Shown here: in pieces, positions 1 to 7,991 of the stretch | Numbering within the stretch: position 1 is the stretch's first letter | How the letters are laid out: each line of letters begins with the position of its first letter | NCBI RefSeq assembly: GCF_022213955.1 | Contig: NZ_JAKNTW010000001.1 | Coordinates: 186,001 to 250,000, forward strand | Source: Dolomitihabitans soli | GTDB taxonomy: Bacteria; Actinomycetota; Actinomycetes; Streptosporangiales; Streptosporangiaceae | DNA length: 64,000 nucleotides | Direction: 5' to 3' | Made by a program: the position numbers and the translations under genes | The notes under the pieces: generated by a model | What the model saw: the letters and a program-made list of their open reading frames with translations, nothing else | Told to the model about the DNA's origin: nothing | The model's database searches: none

Positions 1-765
1 GTGCGCCGGCCCGCCCCCGGTGAGGGTGTAGAGCAGGTCCACGTTGTTGAACTCCCACACCGCGCGCAGCAGCGTGGACAGGATGATCGCGTCCTTCAGG
101 TGCGGCAGCGTGATGTGGACGAACCTGCGGATCCGGGTGGCTCCGTCGACCGAGGCCGCCTCGTAGAGATCTCCTGAGATGGTCTGCAGGTCGGCGAGGA
201 GCAGGATGGCGAAGAACGGCACGCCGCGCCACAGCTCCGCCAGCACCGCGGCGGCGAACACCGTATCGGTGTTGGCCAGCGGCGACGCGCCGTAGTCCAT
301 CAGCCCCAGGTCGGCGAGATAGCGGGGCACCCCGGCCTGGGAGTTGTAGAGCAGCAGCCAGATGCCCGTGGTGAGCACTCCCGAGACCGCCCAGGGCGAG
401 AAGACCATGGCGCGGGAGAAGGCCCTGCCGATGAAGCTCTCGTTGACGATCAGTGCGAGCGCCAGGCCGAGCAGGAGCTGCAGCACGACCTCGACCACGA
501 CCCACTTGACGCTGAACCCGAGGCTCTGCCAGAACAGCGGATCCTCGAAGAGCAGCCTGGTGAAGTTGTCGAGCCCGGCGAAGCCGTTCTCCCAGGGCTT
601 GGTGACGTTGTAGTGCTGCAGGCTGTAGTAGATGACGCTGGCCATCGGATAGACCAGGAACCCGATCATCGCGATTACGGCGGGTGCGATGAGCAGGTAA
701 GGCGCTCGTGACCGATGGCCAGGGCGGCGTCCGCGCCTTATCCGCGACGCCTGGGCGATTGCCAT
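1..765 (-). CDS. Sugar ABC transporter permease, MalF type (3' end outside window)
   Basis: The first 255 codons of a membrane permease run off the left edge, so the C-terminus is missing. Hydrophobic segments follow a basic N-terminus (MAIAQASRIRRGRR). The EAA-loop signature EAASVDGATRIRRFVHITLP, which contacts the ATPase, is visible near residues 200-220, as in the MalF/UgpA family of carbohydrate ABC importers (binding-protein-dependent transport, inner-membrane component). The start ATG at 765 follows a clear AAGGAG. The gene diverges from a lacI-type regulator, and a LacI-type palindrome (804-817) lies just upstream of its start. Repression by that regulator is therefore likely. The missing partners (second permease, binding protein) should lie to the left. 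The sugar cannot be read from the sequence; a weak IclR-type site at 880-896 hints at a link to uronate use. Confidence 0.85.
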   Translation of the reverse strand, partial: MAIAQASRIRRGRRPGHRSRAPYLLIAPAVIAMIGFLVYPMASVIYYSLQHYNVTKPWENGFAGLDNFTRLLFEDPLFWQSLGFSVKWVVVEVVLQLLLGLALALIVNESFIGRAFSRAMVFSPWAVSGVLTTGIWLLLYNSQAGVPRYLADLGLMDYGASPLANTDTVFAAAVLAELWRGVPFFAILLLADLQTISGDLYEAASVDGATRIRRFVHITLPHLKDAIILSTLLRAVWEFNNVDLLYTLTGGGPAH

Positions 766-803
766 GGCCGGTGACTCCTTAGCAGACGGACGTTTCAGTG
801 AGC

Positions 804-817
804 TGCAACCGGTTGCA
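804..817. promoter_or_regulatory. LacI-family operator 1
   Basis: Perfect 14-bp palindrome TGCAACCGGTTGCA, 38 bp upstream of the permease start. It is identical to the copy at 965-978. The central CG flanked by an inverted TGCAAC repeat is typical of LacI-family operators. Inferred regulator: the adjacent divergent gene at 1016. Confidence 0.8.
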
Positions 818-879
818 ACGAAGATTGCAGTGGTGTGACCGGAACGTCAAGCCCCAGTTTGGTAAACGCTTCCCCGATT

Positions 880-896
880 GCGACATTTAGTGAAAT
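880..896. promoter_or_regulatory. Possible degenerate IclR-type operator
   Basis: GCGACATTTAGTGAAAT matches the operator between kdgK and the tautomerase gene (GTTTCATGTAGTGAAAT) at 13 of 17 positions, including nearly all of the right half. It lies in the lacI/permease divergent promoter region. One half is poorly conserved, so the site may be weak or fortuitous. Confidence 0.3.
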
Positions 897-964
897 ATCC
901 GGAAAGATTGGTCATTTCGGGTGACACAGTCCCACCTGCGGATACAGGTGCTGGTTGACAGGTG

Positions 965-978
965 TGCAACCGGTTGCA
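965..978. promoter_or_regulatory. LacI-family operator 2
   Basis: Second exact copy of TGCAACCGGTTGCA, 38 bp before the GTG start of the LacI-type gene. Two operators, one facing each divergent gene, suggest autoregulation together with control of the transporter. Confidence 0.8.
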
Positions 979-1015
979 TTAATGTGCATGCCAGAACCCC
1001 CTTGGAAGGAGATCG

Positions 1016-1999
1016 GTGGCCGCGACGATCCGGGATGTGGCACAGGCGTCGGGCGTACACGTCTCGACGGTGTCCCGCGCGTTCTCCGCACCGCACCTGG
1101 TCAACGCCGCCACCCGTAACCGGGTGCTGGCCGCCGCCGAGGATCTCGGCTACCGCCCCAACCGGGCGGCGCGCGCCCTCACCACCGGCCGCACCCACAA
1201 CATCGGGCTGATCGTCGCCGACATCTCCAACCCGTTCTTCCCGCCGTTGATCAAGGCGGCGCAGGCCCACGCCAGGCGGCGCGACTACCACGTCTTCGTG
1301 GCCGACACCGACGAGGACCCGTTGGTGGAGGAGGAGCTCATCCAGACCCTCACCAAACAGGTCGACGGCGTGCTCCTGTGCAGTCCCCGGCTGAGCAACC
1401 GGGCCATCGAGCGACTGGGCGCCGACGTACCGTTCGTGGTGGTGAACCGCAAGGTCAGGGGCATGTCCACGGTGCTCATGGACGTCGGCCACGGCGCCCG
1501 CCTCGCGGTCGAGCACCTCGTCTCCCTCGGCCATCGCCGGGTCGCCCTCGTCGCCGGGCCGAGCGGCTCGTGGACCAGCGGGGAGATGCGCGACGCCGCC
1601 ACCGCGACCGCCCGCGAGTCCGGGGTCGAACTGGTCATCCTCGGCCCCAACGCACCCACCGAGCTGGGCGGGCTCGCCGCCGCCGCCGACGTGCTCCAGG
1701 CAGGCGTCACCGGCGTCCTCGCCTACAACGACCTCGTCGCGATCGGCCTGATCGAGGGCCTCTACGAGCGCGGCGTGCGCGTGCCGTCCGACCTGAGCGT
1801 GATAGGTGTGGACGACATAGTGTCGGGCAGGCTGAACAGGCCGAAGCTGACGACGGTCGCCATGCCCACGTCCGCGGCCGGCCGTACCGCCGTCGACCTG
1901 CTCCTCGCGTCGGTGGGCGCGGGAGACGGCGCCACGCCCGCACTGGCGACCCTGGAGACCAACCTGGTGATCAGGGAATCCACGGCTCCACCGACGTGA
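1016..1999 (+). CDS. LacI-family transcriptional regulator
   Basis: A 327-residue protein with the complete LacI layout. The N-terminal helix-turn-helix (ATIRDVAQASGVHVSTVSRA, residues 3-22) is followed by the hinge helix (PNRAARAL, about 49-56), then a periplasmic-binding-protein-like effector domain starting with NIGLIVADISNPFF. The GTG start at 1016 is preceded by AAGGAG. Length is normal for the family. The gene diverges from a sugar permease, is followed 4 bp later by galM, and two identical palindromic operators lie in the intergenic region. The likely role is a repressor of the transporter that responds to an imported sugar; the ligand cannot be inferred. Confidence 0.93.
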   Translation: MAATIRDVAQASGVHVSTVSRAFSAPHLVNAATRNRVLAAAEDLGYRPNRAARALTTGRTHNIGLIVADISNPFFPPLIKAAQAHARRRDYHVFVADTDEDPLVEEELIQTLTKQVDGVLLCSPRLSNRAIERLGADVPFVVVNRKVRGMSTVLMDVGHGARLAVEHLVSLGHRRVALVAGPSGSWTSGEMRDAATATARESGVELVILGPNAPTELGGLAAAADVLQAGVTGVLAYNDLVAIGLIEGLYERGVRVPSDLSVIGVDDIVSGRLNRPKLTTVAMPTSAAGRTAVDLLLASVGAGDGATPALATLETNLVIRESTAPPT

Positions 2000-2003
2000 G
2001 GCG

Positions 2004-3029
2004 ATGATGAAGAGCGAAGACTTCGGCACCACTGCCGCCGGCGAGCGCGTCGAGCGCTTCCTGCTCGACAACGGCGGCGGGCTGCGGGTGCGCATCCTGA
2101 CGTACGGCGCGGTCATCCAGTCGATCGAGGTGCCCGGCGCCTCGGGAGACGTGGCCGACGTGGTCCTCGGCTGCGAGACCATGCCCGACTACGAGACGCG
2201 CAGCCGTTACTTCGGCGCGGTGGTCGGGCGCTACGGCAACCGCATCGCCGGCGGCCGGTTCACCCTCGACGGCGTGACCTACGAGCTGGCGCGCAACCAG
2301 GGGACCAACAGCCTCCATGGCGGGCTGCGCGGCTTCGACAAGCGGGTCTGGACCGCCGAGCCGACCGGCGACGACGTCCTCACCCTCTCCTACGTCAGCC
2401 CCGACGGAGAGGAGGGCTACCCCGGCACCCTGCGCGCCTCGATCACCTACACCGTCACGCTGTCCGGTGAGCTGCGCCTCGACTACCGGGCGACGACCGA
2501 CGCGCCGACCGTGCTCAACCTCACCAACCACTCCTACTTCAACCTGGCGGGAGCGGGCTCCGGCGACATCCTCGACCACGTCGTCACCCTCGACGCGGAC
2601 CGCTACCTGCCCGTCGACGACTCCAAGATCCCCACCGGCGAGCTCGCGCCCGTGGCCGGCACGCCGTTCGATTTCACCCGGCCGCACCCGGCCGGCGAGC
2701 GCATCGGCGCGGACGACCCGCAGATCCGCATCGGCGACGGCTACGACCACTGCTGGGTCTTCAACCCCGGTGACGGGATCAAGGCCAGGGTCGTCCACCC
2801 GGGCTCCGGGCGCACGATGGAGGTGCTGACCACCGAACCGGGCGTCCAGTTCTACACCAGCAACTCCCTCGACCCCGCCGCCACGCCGTACGGCAGGCAC
2901 GCGGCGCTCTGCCTGGAGACCCAGCACTTCCCCGACTCGCCCAACCAGCGCAGCTTCCCCTCGACGGTGTTGCGCCCCGGCGAGGAGTTCAGCTCCACCA
3001 CGACCTACCGCTTCTCGGTCACGAGCTAG
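2004..3029 (+). CDS. galM: Aldose 1-epimerase (mutarotase)
   Basis: A 341-residue galactose-mutarotase-like protein that interconverts alpha and beta anomers of free aldoses in the cytoplasm. Family motifs are present: NRIAGG and NSLHGG near the N-terminus, TNHSYFNL with the catalytic acid His at about residue 176, and CLETQHFPDSPN with the catalytic base Glu at about residue 305. The start is ambiguous between the ATG at 2004 and the one at 2007. The gene follows the LacI regulator by 4 bp and is probably co-transcribed with it. Pairing with a sugar ABC transporter fits entry of imported sugar into metabolism. A strong terminator follows. Confidence 0.94.
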   Translation: MMKSEDFGTTAAGERVERFLLDNGGGLRVRILTYGAVIQSIEVPGASGDVADVVLGCETMPDYETRSRYFGAVVGRYGNRIAGGRFTLDGVTYELARNQGTNSLHGGLRGFDKRVWTAEPTGDDVLTLSYVSPDGEEGYPGTLRASITYTVTLSGELRLDYRATTDAPTVLNLTNHSYFNLAGAGSGDILDHVVTLDADRYLPVDDSKIPTGELAPVAGTPFDFTRPHPAGERIGADDPQIRIGDGYDHCWVFNPGDGIKARVVHPGSGRTMEVLTTEPGVQFYTSNSLDPAATPYGRHAALCLETQHFPDSPNQRSFPSTVLRPGEEFSSTTTYRFSVTS

Positions 3030-3040
3030 AGGGACCGTTT

Positions 3041-3072
3041 CAGAAGTGGATCACTCGGGTGATCCACTTCTG
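3041..3072 (+). terminator. Terminator-type hairpin after galM
   Basis: Perfect 14-bp stem (CAGAAGTGGATCAC / GTGATCCACTTCTG) with a TCGG tetraloop, 11 bp after the galM stop. There is no long U tract, as is common in actinomycetes. Confidence 0.85.
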
Positions 3073-3091
3073 AGATCTCCTTGAGTGGGTC

Positions 3092-3201
3092 GTGGTGATC
3101 TGGCTGCCGCTCAGCGGCCGGCCGGAGCTCGCCGTCCGCTATGAGGCCACCGTTCAGATCGCCGGCATCAATGGCTGGCTGACCTGCTTTCAAAGGCCCC
3201 T
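3092..3201 (+). pseudogene. 3' remnant of an IS5-type transposase
   Basis: A short open stretch encodes ELAVRYEATVQIAGINGWL, which resembles the extreme C-terminus of IS5-superfamily transposases (ATRYDKLAVRYEATVxIAAINxWL type). It ends in CTTTCAAAGGCCC-CTAG, which looks like an insertion-sequence end plus a CTAG target. No upstream transposase sequence remains. A related remnant lies at about 43.0-43.15 kb. The identification rests on remembered family sequence and a short match. Confidence 0.45.
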
Positions 3202-4375
3202 AGCCGGGGAGTGCGGCGGCTTCGGCGCCGGCCGCCGCCGCCTCGTCGACGCGGTCGAGCTGCTGCAGGCAGGCGCTCAGGGTGATCAGGGCGTCGTGCA
3301 GGTCCTGCTCGGCTCGCCGGACCTCCTTCCGCGAGGACTTCAGCTCCTCGCGTCGCTGCTTGAGCAGGTACGCCTCGGAGTAGCGGTGATCGTCGTCCCA
3401 GCCGTCCTCCGCCTCCAGCTCCCGGTGCCGCTCCTGATGAGCGCGCGCCCTGTCGCGGTAGAGCTGTACGGCTTCCTCAACGGCGGTCAGCGCTGCTTCC
3501 GGCGCCTCCAGTGCGAGCAGGCGGACGCTGAGGCTGTGCCAGGCCCTTGCCTGGTTAGTGTCACGCTTACGGCGGCGCAACTTTCTCATCGCCTTGACGA
3601 TGCACGCGTGCGCCTGTTCGGTCTGCCCGCTCCGGACGAGCCGTTCGCTGCACAGGTCCAGGGTCTGGAGGAACTGAACCGTCGAGTCGGCCTGTTGCCA
3701 CCAAGCCGCCATGACCTCGGCGCTCACCTCGGCGGCTTCGGCGACGCGGCCGACCTTGTCCAGGCGGTCCGCATAGGCCGTCAACGCGTGGATGAGCTCG
3801 AACCTCGCCGATGTGGCCCCGGCGTGCTGTAGCCGCCCGCTGATCTCGGTCACCGCCTCGGCTGCGGACTCCACCGCCTCCTGGTCGCGGCCGAGCCTGG
3901 CGAGGAGCAGCGTCCGCCAGTAGCGCGCATCCGGGGCCTCTGCCCGCGCGGATCGGTTGGTTTCCGACAGCCGCAGGAGCTCCTCGACAACCTCGAGTGC
4001 TTCCTCATGCCGCTCGCACTCCATGAGGCTGCGGCGTAACGCGGCCAAGGCGTGGACGATCTGGTCACCGAACAGGCCAGGTTGGCCGGCGGACAACGTC
4101 TGATAGACCGCCAGTTCCTCCCGGCGAGCCAGGCAGGTGAGATCGTCCCATCCCAGCTCGGTCAGCCACTCGGCGAGTTGGTCCAGCGACTCGGGTAAGG
4201 CGGTCGGCCTGGGCCACGTATCCGGGGATCGCCCACGCATCTGCCTGACCTGCTCGAGCTCGTCCGCCGCCCACCGCACGGTCTTGTCCGGCCGGACCAC
4301 ACCCCCGTAACGGGCTGGATCCACTGGACGTTCGAGCATCGCAGGCTGAACCACTTCAGCGTCCAGCTCGTGCAT
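3200..4375 (-). CDS. TPR-type repeat protein of unknown function
   Basis: A 391-residue, mainly alpha-helical protein with several degenerate tetratricopeptide-like units, for example ALRRSLMECERHEEALEVVE, LLARLGRDQEAVESAAEAV and ALEAPEAALTAVEEAVQLY. A final charged helix (EELKSSRKEVRRAEQDL) follows. It is probably a protein-protein interaction scaffold; no catalytic domain is visible. I chose the ATG at 4375 because a TATATA hexamer on this strand (4382-4387) ends 6 nt before it, as expected for leaderless expression. The open frame extends upstream to 4486. The TAG stop falls in the CTAG that abuts the transposase remnant, so the C-terminus may have been trimmed by an old insertion. Confidence 0.7.
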   Translation of the reverse strand: MHELDAEVVQPAMLERPVDPARYGGVVRPDKTVRWAADELEQVRQMRGRSPDTWPRPTALPESLDQLAEWLTELGWDDLTCLARREELAVYQTLSAGQPGLFGDQIVHALAALRRSLMECERHEEALEVVEELLRLSETNRSARAEAPDARYWRTLLLARLGRDQEAVESAAEAVTEISGRLQHAGATSARFELIHALTAYADRLDKVGRVAEAAEVSAEVMAAWWQQADSTVQFLQTLDLCSERLVRSGQTEQAHACIVKAMRKLRRRKRDTNQARAWHSLSVRLLALEAPEAALTAVEEAVQLYRDRARAHQERHRELEAEDGWDDDHRYSEAYLLKQRREELKSSRKEVRRAEQDLHDALITLSACLQQLDRVDEAAAAGAEAAALPG

Positions 4376-4595
4376 CACCCGTATATACCACCTGCGCGTG
4401 GTCGGCGGGGTGGCGGGAACGGCCGGCTCTCGGTAGTCCACGGCGAAGGCCGGGCGCGTGGTCGCCCAGGACGGGCGGTACACCATGAATCCGCTCCATC
4501 AGCCGAAACCACCGCCATGGACGTAGATCGTGACGCCTCGACCGTCGAGCGCCTTCCGGCCACCACCCTGGCCTCCCACCTCCGACCCCTGTATC

Positions 4596-4632
4596 GTTCT
4601 ATGTAGCAGCGCTATGTCCTATGTAATGAAAC
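4596..4632. promoter_or_regulatory. IclR/KdgR-type operator(s) upstream of kduI
   Basis: GTCCTATGTAATGAAAC at 4616-4632 is the reverse complement of GTTTCATTACATAGGAC, a close variant of the GTTCCATTACATGGAAC palindrome found upstream of the symporter. A partial second copy, GTTCTATGTAGCAGCGC, lies at 4596-4612. Both precede kduI by 12-50 bp, suited to repression by the IclR protein encoded two genes downstream. Confidence 0.7.
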
Positions 4633-4644
4633 ACAGGAGTCGGG

Positions 4645-5448
4645 ATGCAGGTACGGCACGCGACGGCGCCCGATCAGGTCGCCGGGATGGACACCGAGGC
4701 GCTGCGGCGCAGATTCCTGGTGACGGAGATGTTCGCCCCCGGCGAGGTCAGACTCGCCTACTCGCACGAGGACCGCATCGTGGTGGGCGGCGCGGCGGGC
4801 TCGGTCCGGTTGCCCGACCCCGCAGGGCTCCGCGCCGAGCACTTCCTGGAGCGGCGGGAACTAGGCGTGGTCAACGTCGGCGGCCCCGGCACGGTCACCG
4901 TCGACGGCGTCGCGTACGACCTGGCTCCCAGGGAGTGCCTCTACGCCGGGCGCGGCTCACGCGAGGTGAGCTTCGACGGCGACGCGTTCTACCTGGTCTC
5001 CACCCCCGCCCACGCCACCTTCCCCACCGCGAAGGCCACCCTGGACGACGCGGAGCCCGTACGGCTGGGCGGCCAGGAGGGGTCCAACGACCGCACGATC
5101 TACAAGTACATCCACGCCAAGGGCATCCAGAGCTGCCAGCTCGTGCTCGGCGTCACCGTGCTCGAACCGGGCAGCATGTGGAACACCATGCCGTGCCACA
5201 CCCACGAGCGCAGGACCGAGGTCTACTTCTACTTCGGCCTGCCGCCCGGCGACCGTGTGGTGCACCTCATGGGACGGCCCGAGGAGACCAGGAACCTCAT
5301 CGTCGCCGACCGGCAGGCCGTGATCTCGCCCTGCTGGTCGGTGCACTGCGGATTCGGCACCCGCAACTACGCCTTCGTGTGGGCGATGGGCGGGGAGAAC
5401 CAGGCGTACGACGACATGGAACCGGTCGCGATCGGCGAACTGCGCTGA
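4645..5448 (+). CDS. kduI: 5-dehydro-4-deoxy-D-glucuronate isomerase
   Basis: A 267-residue cupin-type isomerase, slightly shorter than the usual 275-280. It converts 5-keto-4-deoxyuronate from pectin or other uronate polymers to 3-deoxy-D-glycero-2,5-hexodiulosonate in the cytoplasm. Family signatures include the N-terminal MQVRHATAPDQVAGMDTEAL block, the NDRTIYKYIH segment, and the metal-binding MPCHTHERRTEVYFYF motif, whose two His and one Glu lie near residues 183-190. The ATG follows ACAGGAG. It overlaps kduD by one base (TGATG), so the two are translationally coupled. IclR-type operators lie immediately upstream. Confidence 0.96.
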   Translation: MQVRHATAPDQVAGMDTEALRRRFLVTEMFAPGEVRLAYSHEDRIVVGGAAGSVRLPDPAGLRAEHFLERRELGVVNVGGPGTVTVDGVAYDLAPRECLYAGRGSREVSFDGDAFYLVSTPAHATFPTAKATLDDAEPVRLGGQEGSNDRTIYKYIHAKGIQSCQLVLGVTVLEPGSMWNTMPCHTHERRTEVYFYFGLPPGDRVVHLMGRPEETRNLIVADRQAVISPCWSVHCGFGTRNYAFVWAMGGENQAYDDMEPVAIGELR

Positions 5449-6194
5449 TGTTCTCGCTGACGGGAAGGACCGCGCTGGTCACCGGGGCGCGCACCGGCAT
5501 CGGCCGGGCCGTCGCGCTCGGCCTGGCCGAGGCCGGGGCCGATCTCGTGCTGCACGGTCACCACGACGACCTCGACGAGGTCGAGGCCGAGGTGCGCAAG
5601 GCGGGCCGCAGGGCGGAACGCTGGGTCCTCGACCTGTCCGACCCCGGGGCGATCCCCGGGGCGGTGACCGCGCTGCTCGCCAAGCGGCCGATCGACATCC
5701 TGGTCAACAACGCGGGCATCATCCGCAGGGCGCCCGCGGTCGCCCACTCCTACGGCGACTTCCGCGAGGTCCTCGACGTCAACCTCGACGCGGTCTTCCT
5801 GCTCAGCCAGGCCATCGGCGCGCGGATGCTGGACCGGGGGGAGGGGAAGATCATCATGATCGCGTCGATGCTGTCCTTCCAGGGCGGGCTCAACGTCCCC
5901 GCCTACACCGCGGCCAAGCATGGGGTGGCCGGCCTGACCAAGGCCCTGGCCTGCGAGTGGGCGGCGGGCGGGGTGCAGGTGAACGCGATCGCGCCCGGCT
6001 ACATCGCCACCGGCAACACCTCCTCGCTCCGCGCCGACCCCGAGCGGGAGCCCGCGATCAGGGCTCGGATCCCGGCCGGCCGCTGGGGCTGCCCCGAGGA
6101 TCTGGCGGGCGCGGCGGTGTTCCTGGCCTCCCGCGCCTCCGACTACGTGAACGGCCACGTCCTCGCGGTAGACGGCGGCTGGCTCGCCCGTTAG
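5448..6194 (+). CDS. kduD: 2-dehydro-3-deoxy-D-gluconate 5-dehydrogenase
   Basis: A 248-residue short-chain dehydrogenase/reductase. Visible features are the cofactor motif TGARTGIG (about residues 12-19), NNAG (about 87-90), and the catalytic Tyr-x3-Lys in YTAAK (Tyr153, Lys157). Coupling to kduI identifies it as the enzyme that reduces the KduI product to 2-keto-3-deoxygluconate with NAD(P)H. The start ATG shares its A with the kduI stop. Only 13 bp separate it from the IclR regulator. Confidence 0.94.
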   Translation: MFSLTGRTALVTGARTGIGRAVALGLAEAGADLVLHGHHDDLDEVEAEVRKAGRRAERWVLDLSDPGAIPGAVTALLAKRPIDILVNNAGIIRRAPAVAHSYGDFREVLDVNLDAVFLLSQAIGARMLDRGEGKIIMIASMLSFQGGLNVPAYTAAKHGVAGLTKALACEWAAGGVQVNAIAPGYIATGNTSSLRADPEREPAIRARIPAGRWGCPEDLAGAAVFLASRASDYVNGHVLAVDGGWLAR

Positions 6195-6207
6195 TAGGCT
6201 CAGGATC

Positions 6208-6972
6208 GTGGTCAGGGAAGGCAGCTCAATCGACAAGGCGCTGGCGGTGCTCGAGGCGATCGCCGAGCACCACCGCGTGACCGACATCGCCGCGGTGACC
6301 GGCGTCTCCAAGTCCACCGTCCATCGCATCCTCCAGTCGCTCGTCGAGTGGGGTTTCGCGCGGAGTGACGGGGCCGGCGGGTACGAGCCGGGCCCGCGCA
6401 TCCTCACGCTCGCGGGGCGGGTGATGACCCGTTTCGACCCGGCCCGGCAGGCGGCGGGCGCGCTCAGGTCACTCCACGAGCGCACCGGCTACACCACGCA
6501 CTTCGCCATTCGCAGTGGTGACGAGGCGGTCTACATCGACAAGCTGGAGGGCCGCCGGCCGTACCAGATGCCGTCGCGGGTGGGGATGAGCCTGCGGTTG
6601 CACTCCACCGCCATCGGCAAGGCGATCCTCGCGCACCTCACCGAAGACGAGGTGCGCGCCATCGCGGCGCGGACCGGGCTGCCGAGGGTCACGCCCGGCA
6701 CCCTGACCGGCCAGGCGGAACTGCTGGCGCACCTCGCCAAGATCCGCACGCTGGGCTACGCGATGGACGACGAGGAGAACATGCCCGGCATCCTGTGCGT
6801 CGGCGCGCCCGTCTTCGACCACACGGGGCAGGTGCTCGGTGGTATTTCCATCTCGGCGCTGGCCATGGACATGGATCGTGCCGATCTCGAACTCCTCGCC
6901 CCCGAGGTGATCACCGCCGCCCGCGAGGTCTCCGTCGCGCTGGGCGCCCCCCTTCCCGCGGCCCCCGTCTAG
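6208..6972 (+). CDS. IclR-family regulator of uronate catabolism (KdgR-like)
   Basis: A 254-residue protein with an N-terminal winged helix (IDKALAVLEAIAEH...SKSTVHRILQSL, about residues 7-50) and a C-terminal IclR effector domain of GAF-like fold (about 80-250). The GTG at 6208 lies 7 nt after TAGGCT (6195-6200), a good leaderless -10, so the gene may have its own promoter besides read-through from kduID. Position and the repeated 17-bp palindromes in front of kduI, kdgK/tautomerase, symporter and pectate lyase make it the likely local regulator. The inducer is probably 2-keto-3-deoxygluconate or a relative, as for KdgR; this is inferred. Confidence 0.93.
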   Translation: MVREGSSIDKALAVLEAIAEHHRVTDIAAVTGVSKSTVHRILQSLVEWGFARSDGAGGYEPGPRILTLAGRVMTRFDPARQAAGALRSLHERTGYTTHFAIRSGDEAVYIDKLEGRRPYQMPSRVGMSLRLHSTAIGKAILAHLTEDEVRAIAARTGLPRVTPGTLTGQAELLAHLAKIRTLGYAMDDEENMPGILCVGAPVFDHTGQVLGGISISALAMDMDRADLELLAPEVITAAREVSVALGAPLPAAPV

Positions 6973-7006
6973 CCATTGCCCGGTGGTCCGGTGGGTCCGG
7001 TGGTTG

Positions 7007-7924
7007 TCAGCCGGCCAGGTGGCGTTCGATCTCGGCGCGGGTGGCCACCCGTCCGGTGCCGCCCTGGCCGGCGAGGCTGATGGAGGCGGCGGCCGTTCCG
7101 GCCCGGACGGCGGTCTCCAGGTCGGCGCCGCGGGCCAGCCAGGCGACCAGGGCGCCGGCGAAGTTGTCGCCGGCCCCCGTCTGGTCGACGATCCGGTCGG
7201 CGGCGACGGCCGGGATCGACACCGGCGTCTCGTCCGCCCGCGCGAGCAGCACGCCGTGCTCGCCCTGGGTCACGGCGACGGCGGCGGCGCCCAGGTCGAG
7301 GCAGGCGCGGACGGCGGCGTGCGGATCCGCGACGCCGAGCAGCGCGGTGCTGTCCCCGGGGGAGGAGATCTTGATCAGCGCGGCGTGCGGGGCGACGTCG
7401 CGCAGGACCGCCGCGGCCTCCTCCGGGGTGGTCAGCCGGGAGCGGAAGTTGGGGTCGTAGACGACCCGGCCCGAGGCGAGTTTCGCGGCGTGCCGTACGG
7501 CCTGGGCGCAGGACTCGGAGACGGCGGCGGCGATTCCGCTCAGCAGCACGACCTTCGCGGTGGCGACGGGGGAACGGTCCACGTCCTGCGGGGTGAGGCG
7601 GGAGGCGGCGCTGCCGTGCCTGAGGTAGGAGAAGGCGCGTTCGCCCGAGGGGTCCGCGCCGACGGCGTAGGCGCCGGTGTGGCCGTCGCCGGCGGTCATC
7701 CAGCGGGTGTCCACACCGTGCGCGGCGGCGAAACGGATCAGGCGCGCGCCGAACTCGTCGGCGCCGACGCGGGTCACCAGGGCGACCTCCGCTCCCTGCG
7801 CGGCCGCCGCGACGGAGGCGTTGAGCGCGTCACCGGAGAACGACAGACGGAAGGTGTCGGCCTCGGTCAGCGCCCGGTCGGCGGAGAACTCCACCAGCGG
7901 CTCGCCAAGCACCACGACGTCCAC
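7007..7924 (-). CDS. kdgK: 2-keto-3-deoxygluconate kinase (PfkB family)
   Basis: A 305-residue ribokinase-type sugar kinase. The signature DQTGAGDNFAGAL holds the catalytic base Asp253 and the anion hole. The N-terminus (VVLGEPLVEFS ... SFSGDALNASVAAA) matches KDG kinases. It would phosphorylate the KduD product to KDPG. I start it at the GTG at 7924 because AAGGAG lies 5 nt upstream; an ATG further out (MKQGV) would place that ribosome site inside the gene. It diverges from the tautomerase gene and shares an IclR-type operator with it. No KDPG aldolase gene is in the window. Confidence 0.88.
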   Translation of the reverse strand: MDVVVLGEPLVEFSADRALTEADTFRLSFSGDALNASVAAAAQGAEVALVTRVGADEFGARLIRFAAAHGVDTRWMTAGDGHTGAYAVGADPSGERAFSYLRHGSAASRLTPQDVDRSPVATAKVVLLSGIAAAVSESCAQAVRHAAKLASGRVVYDPNFRSRLTTPEEAAAVLRDVAPHAALIKISSPGDSTALLGVADPHAAVRACLDLGAAAVAVTQGEHGVLLARADETPVSIPAVAADRIVDQTGAGDNFAGALVAWLARGADLETAVRAGTAAASISLAGQGGTGRVATRAEIERHLAG

Positions 7925-7935
7925 AGCAACTCCTT

Positions 7936-7952
7936 GTTTCATGTAGTGAAAT
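7936..7952. promoter_or_regulatory. IclR/KdgR-type operator between kdgK and tautomerase gene
   Basis: GTTTCATGTAGTGAAAT: the 5-bp arms TTCAT/GTGAA and outer bases form the same spaced palindrome as the other sites. It lies 11 bp from the kdgK start and 39 bp from the tautomerase start, so one site could control both divergent genes. Confidence 0.7.
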
Positions 7953-7991
7953 ATGATCTCATGACATGCAACACCCGAACTGGAGGACATT

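Noticed and set aside
4530..5447. A long N-terminal extension of kduD reading through kduI in another frame
   Set aside because: The upstream part is Arg-rich nonsense overlapping kduI; kduD has a clear own start coupled to the kduI stop.
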